Below are positions 1 through 5,760 of a stretch of DNA of 5,947 nt, one piece after another (positions within the stretch are counted from its first letter, which is position 1; every line of letters begins with the position of its first letter). Below the pieces are notes generated by a model. The model was given only the letters and a program-made list of their open reading frames with translations. It did no database searches and had not been told where the DNA came from. Source of the stretch: Lachnospiraceae bacterium (GTDB lineage: Bacteria > Bacillota > Clostridia > Lachnospirales > Lachnospiraceae). The stretch is taken from the NCBI GenBank assembly GCA_021202575.1, contig JAJQCU010000094.1, positions 1-5,947 of the forward strand, written 5' to 3'. The translations under genes were made by a program, and so were the position numbers.

Positions 1-69
1 ATGGGTAATGTGTCGTTGCCAATTGAGTGCTTTCATGTGTTTTAGCGGCCGGAAAGCAATACGCGCAGG
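1..69 (+). pseudogene. Upstream in-frame piece of a glycosyltransferase C-terminal region, interrupted by TAG
   Basis: Bases 1-42 read in the same frame as the 114-codon frame starting at 70, giving a peptide that ends LPIECFHVF, then TAG at 43-45, then RPESNTRR running straight into the downstream frame. A proline followed by an aromatic-rich stretch and an R-P-x-S-x-T-R-like segment is common near the start of the C-terminal region of bacterial family 2 glycosyltransferases (recalled family pattern, not a search). The TAG therefore looks like a nonsense mutation or sequence error within one gene, not the boundary between two genes. TAG also ends three intact genes here, so recoding is unlikely. 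The catalytic domain would lie upstream of the window. Confidence 0.45.
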
Positions 70-414
70 ATGGAGAGGAATCAGTTTTCCAGAATGTACG
101 GGGACAATGTGGTTAACGCGGATATGGCCCTCGCGCTTGTGAAGGAGCACTGGTCGTCTCTTGCGCGGACGGCGGAGCGCTTCGGCCTCTACCAGAGGCT
201 GGACTATCTGCTGCACATCCCGGTGGAACAGATGGGGCCTGACAATGAACAATACAGAGATATCTGTAAAAACGTGCGGGAAAATATTTTCAGAGCGCTG
301 AAGAATCCGTATTTGACAAAAAAGAATAAAGTTTATTTGCTTTTATTTGCCGCTGCACCGAAATTCACCCGGAAAATCCACCGCATAACCATGAGAGTGC
401 GGGGAGTTGAGTGA
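70..414 (+). CDS. C-terminal fragment of a family 2-like glycosyltransferase (114 codons)
   Basis: This open frame encodes 114 residues with no nucleotide-sugar binding fold, no DxD motif and no room for one. What is visible is a helical, basic C-terminal half: YRDICKNVRENIF at about 62-74, then KNPYLTKKNKVYLLLFAAAPK at about 78-98, then an R/K-rich tail. The pattern N-P-Y-L-x-x-K-x-K-x-Y-L-L-L-F-x-x-x-P-K resembles the C-terminal tail of Firmicutes glycosyltransferases from capsule and exopolysaccharide clusters (family recall). The start at 70 has no well-spaced ribosome site: AGG directly abuts the ATG. The frame also stays open back to the TAG at 43-45, so 70 is probably not a genuine start and the fragment is probably the 3' end of a broken gene. 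Its TGA stop (412-414) is the first three bases of the TGAAATTT repeat before pseC. It could alternatively be a small independent protein. Confidence 0.5.
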   Translation: MERNQFSRMYGDNVVNADMALALVKEHWSSLARTAERFGLYQRLDYLLHIPVEQMGPDNEQYRDICKNVRENIFRALKNPYLTKKNKVYLLLFAAAPKFTRKIHRITMRVRGVE

Positions 415-475
415 AATTTCCTGCAGAATACAAATGCGAGCCTGTTGAAATAAAAATTGCTTTAGAGCAGGGAAA
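412..475 (+). repeat. Hairpin with TGAAATTTCCTGC left arm, in the pseC leader
   Basis: TTTCCTGC (417-424) pairs with GCAGG plus AAA (467-471 and 473-475), leaving one bulged G and an AT-rich loop of about 42 bases. The right arm ends 18 bases before the pseC ATG. The 13-mer TGAAATTTCCTGC at 412-424 recurs exactly at 4152-4164, where it again forms the left arm of a hairpin ahead of a gene. No T-run follows, so this is not an intrinsic terminator. A regulatory role is inferred; the pairing and the repeat are seen directly. Confidence 0.45.
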
Positions 476-493
476 CGGAAACGGAGCCTTATT

Positions 494-1699
494 ATGCAAA
501 ACAGCGAGCTGCCCGCCATCCTTGGCGGCACCCCCGTAAGGGAAAAAAAGATATATTACGGCCATCAGTGCATCGAGGACGATGACATTGAAGCCGTAGT
601 CAAAGTATTAAAAAGCGACACTCTGACCTGCGGCCCGGCCATTCCTTCTCTGGAGCGGGCTCTGTGCAGGCTGACCGGCGCTGAATACTGCGTGGCGGTC
701 GCCAACGGCACGGCGGCTCTTCATATCGCCTGCCTGGCGGCGGGGATCGGTCCCGGGGATGAGGTGATCACCACCCCCATGACCTTTGCGGCCAGCGCCA
801 ACTGTGCTCTGTACTGCGGCGCCAGACCGGTGTTCGCGGACATCAACCAAGACACCTACAATATTGACCCGGCGGAGATAGAGCGCAAAATAACGCCGCG
901 CACCAAAGCGGTGGTGGCAGTGGACTTTACCGGCCAGGTGGTGGAAATTGAGAGAATCCGGGCGATCTGCGATAAGCATGGGCTGATTTTCATTGAGGAC
1001 GCGGCCCATTCTATCGGAAGCACCTACAATGGCGCGCCGGTGGGAAGCCTGGCGGACATGACCACCTTCAGCTTTCATCCAGTGAAGACGGTGACCGGCG
1101 GCGAGGGCGGCGCGGTCATGACCAGTGACCCGAAGCTGTACGAGAGGCTGAGCCTGTTTCGCACCCACGGTATCACCAGAGAACAGTCGCTGATGGATAA
1201 GGAAAGCGAGGGCGGCTGGTATTATCAGATGGTGGATCTGGGCTACAATTACCGCATCACGGATTTCCAGGCGGCCCTGATTGAGAGTCAGCTTCATAAG
1301 ATTGAGCGTTTTAAGCAGCGCCGCAAAGAGATTGTGGCCCGCTACAATCAGGCCTTCGCGGACAGGGAGGAAATTTTTGTACAGAAGGAAATCCCCCAGG
1401 CTGACACCACCAGACATCTGTACATTGTACAGTTACAATTGAATAAATTAAAGGCCGGACGAAAAGAAATATTTGACGCGCTGGCCTGTGAGAATGTACA
1501 ATGTAACGTGCATTATATTCCCATCTACACCTTCCCATACTATCGGAAGCTTGGCTATGAGCCCGGGCTGTGCCCGAAGGCAGAGGCGGCATACGAAGGG
1601 TTTTTAAGCATCCCGCTGTATCCAGCCATGACTGACAAGGATGTGGAGGATGTAATTAAAGCTTTCTATAAGGTATTAGACTGGTATAGAATACAGTAA
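494..1699 (+). CDS. pseC: PseC-type sugar-nucleotide aminotransferase (DegT/DnrJ/EryC1/StrS family)
   Basis: This is a PLP-dependent aminotransferase of 401 residues, close to the family's usual 375-400. PseC converts the 4-keto product of PseB to UDP-4-amino-4,6-dideoxy-N-acetyl-beta-L-altrosamine in the cytoplasm, using L-glutamate as amino donor. Visible motifs are an N-terminal LGGTPVR; NGTAALH at 71-77, which contacts the cofactor phosphate in this family; TTPMTFAAS at 93-101; IEDAAHSIGS with the pyridine-binding Asp169 and His172; and FSFHPVKTVTGGEGG, whose Lys198 is the expected Schiff-base lysine. The HPVKTVTGGEGG form is more typical of PseC than of other StrS-family enzymes (recall). 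GGAG at 483-486 sits 7 bases before the ATG and supports this start. The adjacent pseB strengthens the assignment. The gene carries a 79-base leader with a hairpin and is followed by a 171-base gap. A different 4-aminotransferase of the same family is possible but less likely. Confidence 0.9.
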   Translation: MQNSELPAILGGTPVREKKIYYGHQCIEDDDIEAVVKVLKSDTLTCGPAIPSLERALCRLTGAEYCVAVANGTAALHIACLAAGIGPGDEVITTPMTFAASANCALYCGARPVFADINQDTYNIDPAEIERKITPRTKAVVAVDFTGQVVEIERIRAICDKHGLIFIEDAAHSIGSTYNGAPVGSLADMTTFSFHPVKTVTGGEGGAVMTSDPKLYERLSLFRTHGITREQSLMDKESEGGWYYQMVDLGYNYRITDFQAALIESQLHKIERFKQRRKEIVARYNQAFADREEIFVQKEIPQADTTRHLYIVQLQLNKLKAGRKEIFDALACENVQCNVHYIPIYTFPYYRKLGYEPGLCPKAEAAYEGFLSIPLYPAMTDKDVEDVIKAFYKVLDWYRIQ

Positions 1700-1722
1700 G
1701 TTTTCGTGGTGCAGAGTTGCCC

Positions 1723-1769
1723 GCACAGAGGAACGGACGATGGATTTTTCTGAGCGAGCGCCTCTGTGC
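1723..1769 (+). repeat. 9-bp inverted repeat competing with the larger pseC-pseB hairpin
   Basis: GCACAGAGG (1723-1731) and CCTCTGTGC (1761-1769) are perfect 9-bp inverted copies with a 29-base loop. The right copy can instead pair through CTGTGC (1764-1769) with GCACAG at 1805-1810, inside the larger hairpin of 1730-1843. The loop of this small hairpin contains almost all of the 23-base left arm of the larger one. The two folds are therefore mutually exclusive, as in leader RNAs that switch between structures. There is no T-run, so any switching would act on translation or RNA stability rather than as a classic intrinsic terminator. Function is inferred. Confidence 0.5.
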
Positions 1770-1843
1770 ATTGTCGCAAGGCGAAAAATTGCATGAAATT
1801 TGACGCACAGCGAAACGAGCCAGAAAAATCCATCGTCCGTTCC
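1730..1843. repeat. Perfect 23-bp inverted repeat forming a long hairpin between pseC and pseB
   Basis: The left arm 1730-1752 (GGAACGGACGATGGATTTTT followed by CTG) is an exact reverse complement of 1821-1843. Inside it, CTGTGC (1764-1769) can pair with GCACAG (1805-1810). TCGC-AAG-GCGA (1774-1784) makes a tight mini-hairpin, and AAATT/AATTT (1786-1790 and 1797-1801) makes another. The right arm ends 17 bases before the AGGAG of pseB. No target-site duplication is evident at the outer edges and no T-run follows. It could be a REP/MITE-like dispersed repeat, an RNA-processing or stabilising hairpin, or a translational leader; the sequence alone cannot choose between them. Confidence 0.8.
1794..1801 (+). 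repeat. Third copy of the TGAAATTT leader motif
   Basis: TGAAATTT lies 77 bases before the pseB start codon. The copies at 412 and 4152 lie 82 and 87 bases before pseC and the acetyltransferase gene. After the first eight bases this copy diverges from the other two (GACGC instead of CCTGC). It sits in the loop of the long pseC-pseB hairpin rather than in the arm. I found no other copy in the window. Confidence 0.45.
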
Positions 1844-1860
1844 GACAACGCAGGAAAAAA

Positions 1861-1865
1861 AGGAG
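1861..1865 (+). promoter_or_regulatory. Ribosome binding site fixing the pseB start
   Basis: AGGAG, preceded by a run of A, stands 5 bases before ATG 1871. It decides against the in-frame ATG at 1766, which would add 35 residues encoded by the inverted-repeat region and has no family match. The nine bases AAGGAGACC (1860-1868) recur exactly at 4227-4235 before the acetyltransferase gene. Confidence 0.85.
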
Positions 1866-1870
1866 ACCCT

Positions 1871-2866
1871 ATGTTAAACGATAAGACCATTTTAATCACC
1901 GGAGGCACCGGCTCCTTCGGCAAAGCATTTACAAAATACGTGCTGACCCATTATACCCCAAAGAAAATCATCATCTACAGCCGGGACGAATTCAAGCAGT
2001 TTATCATGCAGAGCGAGTTCGCCGAATATTCCTCCAAACTTCGCTTCTTCATCGGTGACGTGAGGGACAAGGACAGGCTTTACCGGGCCTTCGAGGGCGT
2101 GGACTACGTGGTGCACGCGGCGGCATTAAAACAGGTGCCCGCCTGCGAGTATAACCCGAACGAGGCCATCAAGACCAACATCCACGGCGCGCAGAACGTG
2201 ATTGAGGCGGCTCTGGACTGCGGGGTGAAAAAGGTGGTCGCCCTCTCTACAGATAAAGCTGTCAACCCGGTGAACCTGTATGGAGGTACCAAGCTGGTCA
2301 GCGACAAGCTTTTCATCGCGGCCAACGCCTACGCCGGCAATAAGGACATCTGCTTTGCCATTGTGCGATATGGCAATGTGGCCGGCAGCCGCGGCTCCAT
2401 CATTCCCAAATTTTACGATATCATCAAAAACGGCGGCACAGAGCTTCCCATCACCGATTACCGCATGACCCGCTTCTGGATCAGCCTGGAGGAGGGCGTG
2501 AAGCTGGTCATCAAGGCTCTGGCGGAGGCCACCGGCGGAGAAACCTTTATCAGCAAAATCCCCTCCTTCCATGTGACAGACCTGGCGGAGGCCATGCTGC
2601 CCGGCGGGCATACCAGGGAGATCGGCATCTATCCCGGCGAGAAGCTCCACGAGATCATGGTGACCACGGAGGATTCCGCCAATACCTGGGAATATGATAA
2701 GCATTTCGTCGTTTACCCTCAGGTGCACTGGAATGACAAGCAGAAAATCAATGAGAACGGCAAGAAGGTGCAGGAGGGCTTCTCCTACAGCTCCGACAAT
2801 AACACGGAATGGCTGACCGTGGAGCAGATCAGAGAGCTTCTCAAGGGTATTGAGCTGGAGAAATAG
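1871..2866 (+). CDS. pseB: PseB, UDP-N-acetylglucosamine 4,6-dehydratase (inverting)
   Basis: This cytoplasmic extended short-chain dehydrogenase/reductase has 331 residues, matching the usual PseB length of about 330. It removes water from UDP-GlcNAc and inverts C5 to give the 4-keto-6-deoxy-L-arabino sugar that PseC aminates. Motifs are the Rossmann NADP loop ILITGGTGSFG (Gly11-Gly17); IGDVRD at 61-66; the catalytic triad region STDKAVNP with Asp128 and Lys129; YGGTK with Tyr137 and Lys141; and RYGNVAGSRGS at 166-175. The C-terminal GEKLHEIMVTTEDS (257-269) is typical of short PseB enzymes rather than the large membrane-bound CapD/FlaA1-like polymerisation proteins. The start at 1871 is set by a strong ribosome site. 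The 22-base gap to the next gene suggests cotranscription with the membrane protein. Identification is strong and does not depend on context. Confidence 0.93.
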   Translation: MLNDKTILITGGTGSFGKAFTKYVLTHYTPKKIIIYSRDEFKQFIMQSEFAEYSSKLRFFIGDVRDKDRLYRAFEGVDYVVHAAALKQVPACEYNPNEAIKTNIHGAQNVIEAALDCGVKKVVALSTDKAVNPVNLYGGTKLVSDKLFIAANAYAGNKDICFAIVRYGNVAGSRGSIIPKFYDIIKNGGTELPITDYRMTRFWISLEEGVKLVIKALAEATGGETFISKIPSFHVTDLAEAMLPGGHTREIGIYPGEKLHEIMVTTEDSANTWEYDKHFVVYPQVHWNDKQKINENGKKVQEGFSYSSDNNTEWLTVEQIRELLKGIELEK

Positions 2867-2888
2867 CGTGGGATGAGAAAGGCACAGC

Positions 2889-4130
2889 ATGGCGAAGAAA
2901 AAGAGCATTGCCGCTGATCATTACGGTAAATTATTTCAATACTTCCTTCTGGCGGCATATACCGCGGTCATGTTCGTGCTGTTTTACAGGCAGTGCGTTG
3001 GGTATGGCGGCGATTACTGGTCTGATATGGGCCCGTATATTCTGACTATTCAGGGGCTGGAGGACAGATTCTCCTATCCCTATCCGCTGATGTTTGCTCT
3101 GGCCTGGGTTCTGGCAAGGATCTGTACGCCCGAGTGCGCCATGGCCATCGCGGTCACCCTGCTGAATACGCTGAGCGTGTGGATGACGGACCGGTATCTG
3201 CTGAGGTTTATAAGGGCCAGAGTGGCAGCGGCCGGGGAGGAAATGACGCCCTGGCGAGAAGGGATGACGCATGTTCTAGTTCTTTCCCTGTTTTTTGTGT
3301 CCATGCTGTATCTGCCCTATTCTGTCAGTACCGCCGGTGGAATCTCCAGATGTATGGGAACCTATACTCCCAATCCGCTGTGGAACGCCACCTATCTGGC
3401 AACCAGGCCGTTCAGTGTGGTCAGCTTTTTTGCGGGGGCGGACCTTCTGGAAAAATATGAAAGAGGAGCCAGCCTGCGGGAATATCTGATCTTTGCGGTA
3501 TCCCTGTTTCTGGGCGCCCTGGCCAAACCCTCCTTTACCCTGATTGCCGCGGCGGTCTACGCGGTGGTTCTGCTGTACAGATTTTTCAAAAGCCGGGGAA
3601 GGAATCTGATCAAAAGCCTGTATTTTGGATTTTGTGTCCTTCCCGCCGGATTTTTGATGCTGTATCAGTTTTTTGGCGTGTTTTCAGGCACAAATTCGGC
3701 GGGGGAGGAGAGCGGCATCGGTATCGCACCGGGGGCGGTGTGGTCCCTTTTTACGGATAATATTTTCAGAAGCGTGCTTTTAGGCTGCGCGTTTCCGCTG
3801 CTGGTTTTGCTGTTAAATATCAAAAGGCTGAAGACGGTTTCCTGGTTTCGGCATGCCTGGCAGCTGTGGCTGTCCGGCTTTCTGATGTTTTTCTTCTTAT
3901 ATGAGAAGGGCTTCCGCATGAGTCACGGCAATTTCGCCTGGGGATACATGCACGGAATGTTTTTTGCGTTTTTGGCAGGGCTGATGATGCTTGTGAAAAA
4001 TACGCTGGAGGCAAGGCTGAAAAAGGAAAAATGCGCTGTCTGCCTTGAGTGGCTTTTTTACGCGGCTCATCTGGTCTGCGGCGTTCATTTCTTTTTATAT
4101 ATGCTGGCGGGACAGGACCCGCTGGTATAA
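2889..4130 (+). CDS. Polytopic membrane protein of a glycan cluster, possibly GT-C-like (function unknown)
   Basis: The 413 residues are strongly hydrophobic, with roughly 10-12 membrane segments by eye (for example about 15-33, 65-80, 82-99, 127-142, 198-230, 245-263, 292-309, 325-338, 351-370 and 387-406). A short basic start (MAKKK) precedes them. The first loop after segment 1 carries GGDYWSD (40-46). Acidic residues in that loop are characteristic of GT-C glycosyltransferases, but this is only suggestive. Other distinctive motifs are TPNPLWNATYLATRPFSVVSF (160-180) and LAKPSF (211-216). I recall similar unnamed membrane proteins in Firmicutes polysaccharide loci but know no assigned function. 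GAGAAAGG (2875-2882) gives a modest ribosome site 6 bases before the ATG. The gene interrupts the pse genes, lying between pseB and the acetyltransferase. A polymerase, a lipid-linked sugar transferase or an oligosaccharide-binding protein are all possible. Confidence 0.8.
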   Translation: MAKKKSIAADHYGKLFQYFLLAAYTAVMFVLFYRQCVGYGGDYWSDMGPYILTIQGLEDRFSYPYPLMFALAWVLARICTPECAMAIAVTLLNTLSVWMTDRYLLRFIRARVAAAGEEMTPWREGMTHVLVLSLFFVSMLYLPYSVSTAGGISRCMGTYTPNPLWNATYLATRPFSVVSFFAGADLLEKYERGASLREYLIFAVSLFLGALAKPSFTLIAAAVYAVVLLYRFFKSRGRNLIKSLYFGFCVLPAGFLMLYQFFGVFSGTNSAGEESGIGIAPGAVWSLFTDNIFRSVLLGCAFPLLVLLLNIKRLKTVSWFRHAWQLWLSGFLMFFFLYEKGFRMSHGNFAWGYMHGMFFAFLAGLMMLVKNTLEARLKKEKCAVCLEWLFYAAHLVCGVHFFLYMLAGQDPLV

Positions 4131-4151
4131 AAAAATAATTCACGGCTGGCT

Positions 4152-4214
4152 TGAAATTTCCTGCCCGTGCGGTTGGATGCTCCGGAGAGAACCGCTGCCG
4201 CACAGGTGGGAATT
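4152..4214 (+). repeat. Long imperfect hairpin with TGAAATTTCCTGC left arm, in the acetyltransferase leader
   Basis: Bases 4158-4172 pair with 4198-4212 at 14 of 15 positions: two G-T wobbles and one C-A mismatch at 4166/4204. The perfect core is GTGCGG (4167-4172) with CCGCAC (4198-4203). The 25-base loop contains the palindrome CTCCGGAG (4180-4187). GCGGTT/AACCGC (4169-4174 and 4190-4195) is an alternative inner pairing. The arm ends 26 bases before the start codon and no T-run follows. The rest of the 4131-4238 gap holds an A-rich stretch just after the stop codon and the ribosome site. The left arm shares an exact 13-mer with the pseC leader. Confidence 0.6.
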
Positions 4215-4227
4215 GACTGCGAAAATA

Positions 4228-4232
4228 AGGAG
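4228..4232 (+). promoter_or_regulatory. Ribosome binding site fixing the acetyltransferase start
   Basis: AGGAG stands 6 bases before ATG 4239. It rules out the in-frame ATG at 4167, which lies inside the hairpin and would add 24 residues unlike a GNAT N-terminus. The first residues after 4239 (MIYLRPMTEED) are a typical GNAT first strand. Confidence 0.85.
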
Positions 4233-4238
4233 ACCGGG

Positions 4239-4751
4239 ATGATTTATTTAAGACCCATGACAGAGGAGGATACGGCGGATATTGTGGCCTGGCGCAATTC
4301 TCCCGGCGTGAGGAAATCCTTTATCTATCAGGAGGATTTTACACCGGAAGGACATCTGCGGTGGCTCCACGAGGTGGTGCAGACAGGCAGGGCGGCCCAG
4401 ATGATGATCTGTGAGGAAGGCAGCGGAAGAGCCCTGGGCAGCGTCTATATCCGGGACATTGACCATATCCACCACAAGGGAGAGTACGGAATTTTTCTGG
4501 GGACGGAGGAAGTACGGGGCCGGGGAATCGGCACGGAGGCCGCCCGGCTGATGATCGCCTACGGATTTGAGACCCTTGGGCTTCACAGAATTTATCTGCG
4601 GGCGCTTTCGGAGAACGCGAGGGCCATCCGGAGCTATGAGAAAGCAGGCTTTGAAAAAGAAGGCTGCCTGAAGGACGATGTATGTATTCACGGGGAGTAT
4701 AAGGATATCGTCTGGATGGCGATTGTGAGGAAAGATACCGATGAAAATTAG
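4239..4751 (+). CDS. pseH: GNAT N-acetyltransferase, probable PseH step
   Basis: The protein has 170 residues, the usual size for a single-domain GNAT enzyme. It opens with the first strand IYLRPMTEEDTADIVAWRN (2-20) and has the core strand GEYGIFLG (81-88). The acetyl-CoA pyrophosphate loop is VRGRGIGTEAARLM, with R93-x-x-G96-x-G98. The C-terminal N-x-x-A-I-x-S-Y-E-K-A-G-F block (126-138) is typical of the RimJ/RimL branch. PseH uses acetyl-CoA to N-acetylate the 4-amino group made by PseC, giving UDP-2,4-diacetamido-2,4,6-trideoxy-L-altrose. That role rests on context with pseB and pseC in the same cluster. The fold alone would equally fit another amino-sugar acetyltransferase, or a RimI/RimL-like enzyme. 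The start is fixed by AGGAG at 4228-4232. Its 3' end overlaps the next gene by 11 bases, suggesting translational coupling to the glycosyltransferase that may use its product. Confidence 0.7.
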   Translation: MIYLRPMTEEDTADIVAWRNSPGVRKSFIYQEDFTPEGHLRWLHEVVQTGRAAQMMICEEGSGRALGSVYIRDIDHIHHKGEYGIFLGTEEVRGRGIGTEAARLMIAYGFETLGLHRIYLRALSENARAIRSYEKAGFEKEGCLKDDVCIHGEYKDIVWMAIVRKDTDEN

Positions 4752-5760
4752 TTATGTGATTCCCTGCTATCGCTCTGAGCATACGCTGGAAAAGGTGGTG
4801 GAGGAGATCAACTCTGTCATGGCCGGGATGCCGGAGCATACCTGGGAGATTGTGCTTGTAAATGACTGCTCTCCGGACAATACGATGGAAGTCATTCAAC
4901 GCCTCTGTGAGAAATATCCGTTTATCAGGGGAATTGATTTCTCCCGCAATTTCGGCCAGCACGCGGCGCTGATGGCGGGACTGCGCCACTCACAGGGAGA
5001 TGTGGTGGTCTGCCTGGATGACGACGGACAGACCCCCGCCAATGAGGCCGGGAAGCTGATTGAGAAGATTGAGGAGGGATACGACGCGGTCTATGCCGAG
5101 TATGAGCATAAAATGCATTCCGCCTTCCGCAATCTGGGCAGCAGAGCCAATGAGCTGATGTTGAGGGCGCTGCTGGGCAAGCCGAAGGAATTGTACATCA
5201 GCAGCTACTTTGCGGTGCGCCGCTTCGTGGTGGAGGACATGATCCGCTATGAAAATTCCTACCCATATGTGATCGGACTGGTGCTGCGGGCCACCGGAAA
5301 AATTGCCAATGTGAAGGTGAACCACAGGGAGCGTGAGGTGGGAAGCAGCGGCTATACCTTTAAAAAGCTTCTGGCCCTCTGGATTAATGGCTTCACGGCG
5401 TTCAGCGTCATGCCTCTGCGGATCGCCACCTGCATCGGAGCGGGCTGCGCCGGTATCGGCTTTATTTACGGTATTTATACCATCATCAAGAGAATTGTGC
5501 TGCCGGATATTCCCGCCGGGTACAGCGCCCTGATGAGCGCCATTGTTTTTTTTGGCGGGATGGTCATGGTGCTTTTGGGGATTCTGGGAGAATATATCGG
5601 CCGGGTTTATATCAGCTTAAACAGCGCTCCCCAGTATGTGATCCGGGACCGTATCAACCTGAAAACGGAGCAGAATAACAGCTCGGGAGAGACGGCGCAC
5701 ACAGGGTACAGGCAGACGGAAAAAGAACAGGCGCAGAGGAAAGAAACCGGGAAGGAATAG
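4741..5760 (+). CDS. Membrane-anchored polyprenyl-phosphate glycosyltransferase (GtrB/ArnC/DPM1-like family 2)
   Basis: This 339-residue enzyme has the layout of bacterial polyprenyl-phosphate sugar transferases: a cytoplasmic GT-A domain (about 1-215) and two membrane helices (about 226-249 and 263-283). Motifs are the first strand ISYVIPCYRSE (3-13); VLVNDCSPDNT (38-48) with the nucleotide-binding Asp42; FSRNFGQHAALMAGL (67-81), a signature of this subgroup; the metal-binding LDDDGQ (92-97, DxD at 93-95); HREREVGSSGYTFKKL (195-210); and GEYIGRVY (283-290) after helix 2. Such enzymes move a sugar from a nucleotide donor to undecaprenyl phosphate on the inner membrane face, for later use outside. 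The specific sugar cannot be read from sequence. The tail from about 306 is hydrophilic and charged, rich in Glu, Gln, Lys and Ser/Thr, and probably disordered. GAGGA at 4727-4731 inside the upstream gene supports the start. The stop directly abuts the next ATG. Confidence 0.88.
   Translation: MKISYVIPCYRSEHTLEKVVEEINSVMAGMPEHTWEIVLVNDCSPDNTMEVIQRLCEKYPFIRGIDFSRNFGQHAALMAGLRHSQGDVVVCLDDDGQTPANEAGKLIEKIEEGYDAVYAEYEHKMHSAFRNLGSRANELMLRALLGKPKELYISSYFAVRRFVVEDMIRYENSYPYVIGLVLRATGKIANVKVNHREREVGSSGYTFKKLLALWINGFTAFSVMPLRIATCIGAGCAGIGFIYGIYTIIKRIVLPDIPAGYSALMSAIVFFGGMVMVLLGILGEYIGRVYISLNSAPQYVIRDRINLKTEQNNSSGETAHTGYRQTEKEQAQRKETGKE

Noticed and set aside
1..414. TAG read through as an amino acid (recoding)
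   Set aside because: TAG is the normal stop of pseB, the acetyltransferase and the glycosyltransferase in this same window.
445..495. Possible promoter TTGAAA (445-450) with an AT-rich region before pseC
   Set aside because: No TATAAT-like hexamer lies at 16-18 bases. The only similar string overlaps the start codon.
608..1417. 269-codon open frame on the minus strand across pseC
   Set aside because: It is antisense to a clear aminotransferase, is rich in His/Arg/Gly as expected from a GC-rich complement, and shows no recognisable domain.
1766..1870. In-frame upstream ATG extending pseB by 35 residues
   Set aside because: The extension is translated from the inverted-repeat region, lacks a ribosome site and would give a non-family N-terminus. 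AGGAG at 1861 clearly selects 1871.
1700..1870. Intrinsic terminator or MITE between pseC and pseB
   Set aside because: No T-run follows either hairpin on either strand. No direct target duplication flanks the inverted repeat, so neither label is supported from sequence alone.
2126..2908. 260-codon open frame on the minus strand across pseB
   Set aside because: It mirrors the codon bias of pseB in the opposite frame. No family motif or credible context supports it.
4167..4238. In-frame upstream ATG extending the acetyltransferase by 24 residues
   Set aside because: It lies inside a hairpin arm and lacks a ribosome site. The GNAT fold begins at 4239, behind a good AGGAG.
4339..4989. 216-codon open frame on the minus strand across the acetyltransferase and glycosyltransferase genes
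   Set aside because: It is antisense to two well-supported genes, has low-complexity Ser/Arg/Pro composition, and shows no recognisable motif.
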